Part shown: positions 57,386-64,000 of the stretch, piece by piece
Position numbering within the stretch: position 1 is the first letter of the stretch
Layout: each line of letters starts with the position of its first letter
Assembly: GCA_037447655.1 (NCBI GenBank)
Contig: JBBHKE010001047.1
Coordinates: forward strand, 1 to 64,000
DNA: 64,000 nt
DNA from: Zygnema cylindricum
Lineage: Eukaryota > Streptophyta > Zygnematophyceae > Zygnematales > Zygnemataceae
Reading direction: 5' to 3'
The notes under the pieces: model-generated
What the model saw: the letters and a program-made list of their open reading frames with translations, nothing else
Database searches by the model: none
What the model was told of the DNA's origin: nothing
Position numbers and translations under genes: made by a program

Positions 57386-57463
57386 AAAAGGTTGAGTCCG
57401 GCAGGACTCGAACCCCCGACCGAAGAGCGCGGCGTAGCCGTTAGCTCTAACCAGTCTGTCGTA
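57386..57463 (-). promoter_or_regulatory. tRNA-like Pol III-type module in LTR (best copy)
   Basis: On the minus strand: A-box and D-arm-like TACGACAGACTGGTTAGAGC (complement of 57444-57463), 29 bp of spacer, perfect B box GGTTCGAGTCC (complement of 57404-57414), then TTTT (complement of 57386-57389) 14 bases on. Spacing is within the normal tRNA range. T-arm pairing is partial (GGGGG/CCTGC) and the acceptor stem is poor. It is therefore tRNA-derived or tRNA-mimicking rather than a normal tRNA gene. Confidence 0.65.
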
Positions 57464-58228
57464 GAAGTCCGTTAGGAGATATAGGGTTTCATTAATATTT
57501 AAACTATTGTGTAATGTAGAAATCATTTAACTCAAAACACTTTACGACACGCATAGATACAGTTTTACGAAATGCGAAGTACTGTACTAAATTGAAACGG
57601 ATATTGCGTATTTTTGTTACGACAGCGAAACAAGTATTTCGCAAGTATTTATTACGGCTCAGATTTATTTCGCGTCAAATCTAACGGCGCACATCATCGC
57701 CGAAATCCCGGAATGGTCACTTTTGCATTTAGTGACGTGGCATGACCTGGCGCCACGTGGAGAGATGACATTCGGTCGCGGGAATTCTGAGGAACGTACG
57801 GACGAGTGGAAAATAAACACGCGTCCGCCTAATGGTCTTGTCGTACAGAGGCCGTACAGAAAGTATATCGGCAGTAGTACTTTCTAGTACTACACAGTGT
57901 TCTGATTGGTTCGTACGGACAGTAGATAGGGGTTGTGAGAGAGAACTAGGAAAAACTAGGACTTAGGGAAAATCAGGTAGATAGCCCTCTCTCTCTTTGA
58001 GAGTTTGTATAAATTGGCATCTTTGCCACCCTATAACTTATCGGCTGGTTGGCCGTTTTCAGTGATCCTTTTTGCTACGGACTCAAGGGAGTACAGGCTG
58101 CACGAGGTGCAGTCAAATTGTCAGTTTGCCTTTTTTGGGCAGCAGTGGTTGTGGATTCAAGTGGGTTAGTTAAATACTATCTAGAGGCTTCCTGAATTCT
58201 GTAGTCCAATGGAGGACACAGATTTGCA

Positions 58229-61200
58229 GATCATTGGAGCAACAACAGTCGGCAGAAAATAATATCGCAGCTTACACTTATAAGGGAGGAAGCATGAAAA
58301 ATTATTGCAATGATTTAGGAGCATTGTTTGGAGAGCTAGAGAGTGTAGGTAACTCATGGTCTGAGAGACAAAGAGTGAACACATTAATGATGAAACTACC
58401 TGAAAAGTATGAGAATATCATTAACCGATTGTAGGACATAGGAGATAACAATTGTAATTGAGATAACAGAGTGGGAATGATTTTAGTGAAAGAAAGAACC
58501 ATAGATCTTAAGAGAGGGAGTCCAAGTGTTCAAGCATTGTCTGCAGGAGCTGATTCGCAGAAGCGTGATGAGGAGAGAGTGAAAGATCCCTATTGAAACT
58601 TTGGTGGAAGATGACAAGGAGGTGGCAGATTTGATAAACAGGGGAGAGGAACTTATCAAGGAGGATTATGTCACTTCTGCAAAAAACCGAGACACTATAT
58701 GACATATTGTGTCAAACTTGCAGATCTTCAACTGAAAGATGGACAAGGAACCTCAAAGGATGGAGGAAAGAAAAAAGTTTTGATGACTCAAGTTCATGAT
58801 GAGGAAGAGAACGAAGAAACCGAACTGGAAGAGGAGCTTGAGGAGCATCTTCTTAATCTGAAAAACACTGAAAAGCATATCGACATTCCACCGAGACAAA
58901 AGTGTGCTTTCGAAGGTAAGAGGGGTCCACCCGAGGATGGGTGGATCATACACTCAGGGCCCTCGATGCATATGTGCAAAGATAAAAGATGGTTCACTAA
59001 ACTGAGAAAGATCATAACAGTTGAAATAAAGTACGGAGATGGTAGAGTAGAAACCACAAGTCTTGTTGGAACTGTTGACTTGAAGGTTCTAGTTGATGGA
59101 AAGGCCTCAATTGTAACACTCTTAGACATTTTTTACATTCCACAGCTTTGCAAGAACATAGTCTCAACAGTTGTCCTAGATGAAAAGGAGTTTCAAAAAT
59201 AAACTAGGAACGGAATCATCACAGTAAGCATTGATAACGAGGTTTATTTTATAGCTGAGAAGGGCAGTCAAGGGATGTTCAGAATTGTTCTTTGCAATGA
59301 AAAGAGTGATCTCTACTCGTGTGCAAGTGAGATGATGCTTTGGCACAAAAGGTTGGGGCATTTGCATCTAGATAGATTAAAGAAAATGAAGAAAAAAAGA
59401 TTAGTGGAGGGCATTACTTTAGAGCATGATGAGACCTTTGATGATTGTAGTGGATGTGCCCAAGGGAAGATTCATAAACTTCCATTTCCAAAGGCAACCA
59501 CATTTAGGAAAGGGAAAGTATTTGATCTAAATAACACTGATGTTTGGGGACTTGCTAGGTATGCTTCACATAGGGGGAAGCGATGAATGTTAACCATCAC
59601 ATATGATTGGTCTAGATACACGAATGTATACTTTCTCAGACATAAGTCAGAGGTATTAAAATGCTTCAAAGAGTATATAGTATTGAGTGAAAATCTACAT
59701 GAAACCTCAAAAAAAGAGATAAGAAGTGATAAAGGGAAAGAATACAACTCAAAAGAAATTGAAGAATATCATAAAGAAGAAGGAATTCATCATGAGAAAG
59801 TTGTTCCCTATAATCCGGAACAAGATGGAGTAGCAGAGAGAGTGAATAGAACTTTAAGAGATATGTCCAAAAGTATGTTACTTGATAATATGATAGGGTT
59901 GCAGTTTTGGGCTGAGTCTATGAACTATGTTAATTTCATAAAAAATATAGTCTTAACTTCAGCAAATAAGGAGGAAACTCCGTATGAGAGGAGGAGAGGA
60001 AGAAAGCCTGATTCGTTAGTTTGAGAGTGTTCGGAAGTCAAGTCTCTTGTTTGCATTTCGATAAGACTAAATGGAAGTTAGAGGGAAGAGGGAAACTAGG
60101 ATATCTTATAGGATATGATGAGAGCACAAAAGGATACCGGGTGTATGACTTGAAAAAGAGAGATATAATTTTGGTAAAACACAGAGTGGTATTGAATAAA
60201 GTGAAGTCTATTGATCCATTCAAATATTATAAAGAAGTCAAAATCAGATTTGAAACGGATCAGTTTTCTGACTTTGACTTTGAAATTGAAGAGAAGGAAG
60301 ATGGAGAAAAAGAAAAATCTGTAAATCAACGAAAGGAGAAGGAGGAAAGAACAACATCCGAGGCAACGCCACAATACAAAGTGGAAAGCGATGAGGAACT
60401 TGATGAGACACCGGAATTGGAAGATAGGGGAGCTAAAATTCTTCTTAAACGAAACCTAAGGATGCTTTCCATACCAGCATCCGATTTTGAAGGGGGAGGA
60501 AGAAGTAGTAAACGATTTCAAGAAAGACAAGTAAATAACAAACTCACAAAGATATCTCACCCAGATGAACCTCATACATACTTAGAGGCCATAAACACCC
60601 CAGAAAGTAGCAGGTGGATCATTGCTATAAATGAAGAAATGACCTCCTTCATGGAAGCCAATACTTTAGAGTTGGTAGATTGTCCACCGGACCGAAAACC
60701 GATCAGATGTAAGTGCGTTTTTAAACTTAAATTAAATCCAGATAATACCGTTGAGAGGTACAAAACTAGGTTGGTTGGAAAAGGTTATACTCAAAAGGAG
60801 GGAATAGACTATGAAAAAGCCTTTGCACCTTTAGTCAGATTTCCTTCTGTTAGAATTCTCTTAAGTTTAGACGTAGTAGATGATATAGAAATACACCAGA
60901 TGGAAATTAAAACGGCCTTTTTGAACGAAGAGTTGGAAGAAGAAATTTGCATGAGGCAACCGGAAGGATTCGTGGAAAGTGGGGACGAAAGCAAGGTATG
61001 CAAACTGATAAAATCACTCTATTGGCTTAAACAAGCCCCGCGACAATGGAATATAAAACTAGACGAATTTCTGAATGGTTTAAGGGTATATCAAAAAAAG
61101 TTCAGATCACTCCATATATTTATTTCACGATGGAGTGATATTTATTGCTATTTATGTGGATAGTTTGTTGGTCATAAGCTAGTCATTAGACAAGATTAAC

Positions 61201-61481
61201 AAACTAAAACGGGATTTCATAAGTCGTTTTGATATTAAAGATTTCGACGAAGCGAAGTATATTTTGGGAATTCAGATGGAGAGAGATAGAGGAAATAGGA
61301 TTATAAGACTCACTCAAAAAGAAGCAATCGGTAATATGCTAGAAAAATTTCAGATGGAAAAAGCAAACGGATGTACTACTCCCATGGATCTAAAGAAAGT
61401 GTGTCTGAGGGGAGTGAAGAGAGAGGAATATTGATCATTAATGATGAGATGGATGAGATAGAAAGAAAATTTATAGAAAAA
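58229..61481 (+). pseudogene. Decayed Ty1/copia gag-pol, third family
   Basis: The order is Gag middle (58234-58434), zinc knuckle (CHFCKKPRHYMTYC, about 58672-58713), and protease with HSG replacing the catalytic DSG (58951-58959). GAG-pre-integrase follows (59275-59586), then integrase core (59587-60024), linker and RT (60021-61163). The RT catalytic box reads YVDS instead of YVDD near 61153, and RT is frameshifted at about 61085 and 61165. Stops occur at 58433, 59200 and 59584. The copy ends at 61481, where an LTR of another family is inserted. Long stretches of integrase and RT remain open. Confidence 0.9.
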
Positions 61482-62483
61482 TGTTGTTCTATGAAAGCTG
61501 GTGTAGGTGGAGCTGCAACAGTAGTAGTGGAAGCAAACATGCTTAAGTAGAAGCTTCACAAGAATTCCTCACAAACACCACCTCTTGACACACTATAATT
61601 CCCGACTCACAGATCCAATTACCCCAAGAATTGGCACATAAACAAACAAGCAGACACACTCTTAATTCCCAAAATTACAACATAAGTGACCTAGTAAACC
61701 ATAAGATATGGGAGTTGCAAGTTTTCCAAAAACTGCCTTTTAATTTCCCATATTCCCAAAACTAGATACCAAACAATTTTACTAAGTCCTAAACTTATAC
61801 TCTTAGAGTGTGTCTACTGCTAGCAAACAAATCAGCAAATAACATCATCAGCAAATAACATCTTGCACTGGAGTATTGTACTATAATGTGACAAGTTACC
61901 AAAACTGTACCTCACTGTACCAAAGGTACTTCCAAAAACCAAACTGCAACTAGCCTAAAACTAAATAGTGAAACACTATTTCCTAATCCACTAAGCAACA
62001 AAATCCTTATTTATCAGGTATTTACAAATTGAAGGCTAACACCAAAAGTGGCTTCGTTTGTCAGCACTGTTGATGTGTCCAGCCCGTTGTGGTATGTTTT
62101 GTACGAATATATGGGGTGCTTACGAAGCACCACGTCATCCGTGGTCCCCACTCAATTTCCAGCCGTCAGTGTGATCGTAATCAACGTCTGGTACTTTACT
62201 TTATATACATGTAATCCTAGATGTCCGGTTCATTTTTCGTCCGCCCGATTTGCCAAATAAACTCGTCCGATATATGCCATGTGTCCAGGTCCAATCCACT
62301 TTCCTTGCATAGTATGAAACATTGACGCGTGTCTATGTGATCGTACAGATACTCTTGGAGTAACTTCTTTACTATCACACTATTTGAGGTAAGTATTACA
62401 CCAATATTTAATCCTAAAATATTCTCGGTTACAAATCTCCCCTCACAGCTGTATCTACTGAGAATAAAGCTTTTATAACAACA
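61482..62483 (-). repeat. Copia 3' LTR (1002 bp), minus orientation
   Basis: The minus strand begins TGTTGTTATAAAAGC after polypurine tract TTTAGGGGAG (62484-62493) and ends CATAGAACAACA, so the ends form TGTTGTT/AACAACA inverted repeats. It has no tRNA-like module and no CCATGG motif. It is inserted within the RT/RNase H region of the copy at 58229-61481. Confidence 0.82.
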
Positions 62484-62493
62484 CTCCCCTAAA
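62484..62493 (-). promoter_or_regulatory. Polypurine tract
   Basis: The minus strand reads CTTTAGGGGAG directly before the LTR start TGTTGTTATAA. Confidence 0.75.
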
Positions 62494-62506
62494 GCATTAG
62501 ACTCAC

Positions 62507-64000
62507 TTATTCACTCAGCCCAATAGCCTTTCTGCAAAACTGTAATTTAGATGCAAATGGAGCTTTCGTTAGCATATCTACAACCATATTTTCATCATGT
62601 AAGTAGCACAATTTTATCACTTTGGCAAGCACTTTTTCTTGGACAAAATGCAGTCCGACATCCACGTGTTTACTCTTAAAGTGGTGGCTGGGATCGGAGG
62701 CAATGGCAATAGCTGCCTGGTTGTCACACTTGATGACTTGAGGACCAGTTTGCATAGTCCCCAATTCCTGCAAAACAGCTTTTACCCATAGGAGTTCGTT
62801 AAGGGGAAAACTTGCTGCCATATATTCTGACTTCATCGTTGATTGAGCGGTGACTTTCTGAAATTTGCCGCTCCAGCAACAAGTTCCGTTTCCGATCTGC
62901 AAGACAAAACCAGTGGTTTATTTCATGTTGGGCATGTCGCCATAACTCGCATCGCTCCAAGTTTGCAGCTTGACTTCCCCACCTCCAAGGACAAGTTTAA
63001 GATTTCGGGTCCCTGCCAGAAACCTCAGAACTCTTTTTGTAGCTTCCGAGTCTGCGTTTTTTGGATTTTGTAGACTTCTACTTAAGGCTCACACATCAGC
63101 TGCTACATCGGGCCTCGTGCAGTTTATAAAGTAGATGAGACTACCAACTACCTCTCTGTATGATTTTGAGGCCATGAAATCCTCCTCCCCTCACTTTAAG
63201 CTCTCATGATCTAGAATACCATAATCAGAATCAACTCCTTCTAATTTTCTCTGTACTCCATAGGAGTGACACATCCTTTTGCCTTCTTCATAGCAAAATT
63301 TTCAAGCATGGAACCAATAGCCTCTTTTTGAGATAACATGATCTGTCTTTTATTTCTATCTCTCTCTACTTGTATCCCTAAATTGTATTTGGCGTCACCG
63401 AGGTCTTTCATCACAAATCAAGACGTTAAGGCTCTCTTGATGCGATTTATTTCATTCATAGATTTGCTAATAAGCACCAGATCATCTACATAAACAACAA
63501 TATAAAGTACACCATCCTCCCCTTGCAAAATATACACAACTGATTCTTTTAAAGCCTAATTTAGTGAGGAATTCATCTATCTTTAGGTTCCACTCTCTAG
63601 GGGCATGTTTCAGCCCATACAAGGATTTCATCAGTTTGCAAACTATTTTTTTTTTTCCTTTTTCTACATACATTGCTAGTTACTGCATATAAATAGTTTC
63701 TTCAAGCTCTCCATGAAGGAAAGTTGTTTAAACATCCATTTGATGCACTTCCATGTTTTCAATTGCAGCTAGACTTAATAGAACTCTAACAATTGGAAAC
63801 CTTACCACCGGAGAGAAAGTCTCCTCAAAGTCAATTCCTTCTTTCTGATTCTAGCCTTTTGTTACAAGTCTTGCTTTGTATCTTTCAATGGTGCCATCCG
63901 GATTTAGTTTTACTTTGAATACCCATTTGTTGCCGATGGCTTTCGGCTCCAGAGGAAGATCAACCAACTCCCACGTTTGAGCTTCCATTATGGATTTCAT
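62507..64000 (-). pseudogene. Decayed Ty1/copia RT-RNase H, runs off window
   Basis: On the minus strand the RNase H end is open (62507-62902: CCWSGKFQKVTAQSTMKSEYMAA, then IKCDNQAAIAIA, then KHVDVGLHF). Upstream come TWSDASYGD and YFMNCTRPD with stops, then RT pieces (63482-63673, LYGLKHAPREWN) and the RT start to the window edge. Stops and frameshifts occur, for example near 63090, 63560, 63684 and 63855. It is a fourth family, distinct in RNase H wording. The LTR at 61482-62483 is its 3' LTR. Confidence 0.87.

Larger units (their letters stand above)
57183..58228 (+). repeat. Copia 3' LTR (1046 bp), inserted in gag of another family
   Basis: Starts TGTTGAAATAAATAG after the polypurine tract and ends CAGATTTGCA. 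TATA-like TATAAAT is at 58008-58014. An ATG lies about 20 bp before the end. The sequence that follows is gag of a different copia family, so this LTR is best read as a 3' LTR inserted there. It contains the best tRNA-like module of the window. Confidence 0.87.

Noticed and set aside
57386-57463. Annotating this as a normal functional tRNA gene
   Set aside because: A and B boxes and a terminator are present, but acceptor and anticodon stems do not pair well and the module is part of an LTR.
58229-58240. Reading GATCATTGG as a degenerate primer site after the LTR at 57183
   Set aside because: The bases align with Gag codons of the third copia family upstream of EQQQSAENN, so this is better explained as host gag sequence at an insertion point.

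Overview
The window is repeat-dominated eukaryotic nuclear DNA, almost certainly from a plant-lineage genome. Nearly all recognisable coding sequence belongs to Ty1/copia and, once, Ty3/gypsy retrotransposons of plant or algal type, and most of it is broken. The rest is AT-rich spacer with several families of short inverted-repeat transposons (MITEs). I found no convincing host protein gene, no rRNA gene and no CRISPR array. Genus cannot be settled by eye; a bryophyte or streptophyte alga is my inference, from the divergent copia families and a gypsy integrase with a PHD-finger-like tail. Ten N bases at 49156-49165 mark an assembly gap.

Layout. 1-11072: gene-free spacer. It holds three hAT-like MITEs, each with a perfect 8-bp target duplication (3030-3485, 6576-7123, 7191-7669), and three longer elements sharing the inverted-repeat core TTAGGG...TCCCATG (about 3557-4308, 8909-9839, 10266-10985). 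11073-20313: minus-strand copia DNA with an uninterrupted 1304-codon gag(partial)-pol frame (12434-16348), a decayed gag start and several LTRs. 20314-28373: two plus-strand copia copies, both decayed. 28374-38712: a minus-strand copia copy split in its RT region by a young non-coding LTR element arranged LTR-internal-LTR-internal-LTR (28578-34731), flanked by TTATT on both sides. 38713-42663: a stack of minus-strand LTRs and a gag fragment. 42664-46735: a Ty3/gypsy relic with its LTRs. 46736-52755: mariner-like MITEs inserted beside one another, a segmental duplication and a long fold-back. 52756-64000: fragments of three or four further copia families on both strands.

The most interesting pattern is in the LTRs of the main copia group. 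Twelve LTRs or LTR pieces carry, in the first roughly 130-350 bp of U3 and always antisense to the element, a tRNA-like module: A-box-like sequence, a B box (best copies GGTTCGAGTCC) and usually a TTTT run just after it. The best copies look like compact Pol III units. LTRs of three other families here lack the module. The same elements have a primer site complementary to the anticodon loop of initiator tRNA-Met (GGTTATGGGCCCAC), so the primer site itself contains an ATG, and the gag frame appears to start within the last bases of the LTR and read through the primer site.

Coordinates of LTRs bounded by TG...CA plus a primer site, polypurine tract or target duplication should be good to a few bases. 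Junctions between decayed fragments are approximate. Percent identities, ages and database matches were not computed.
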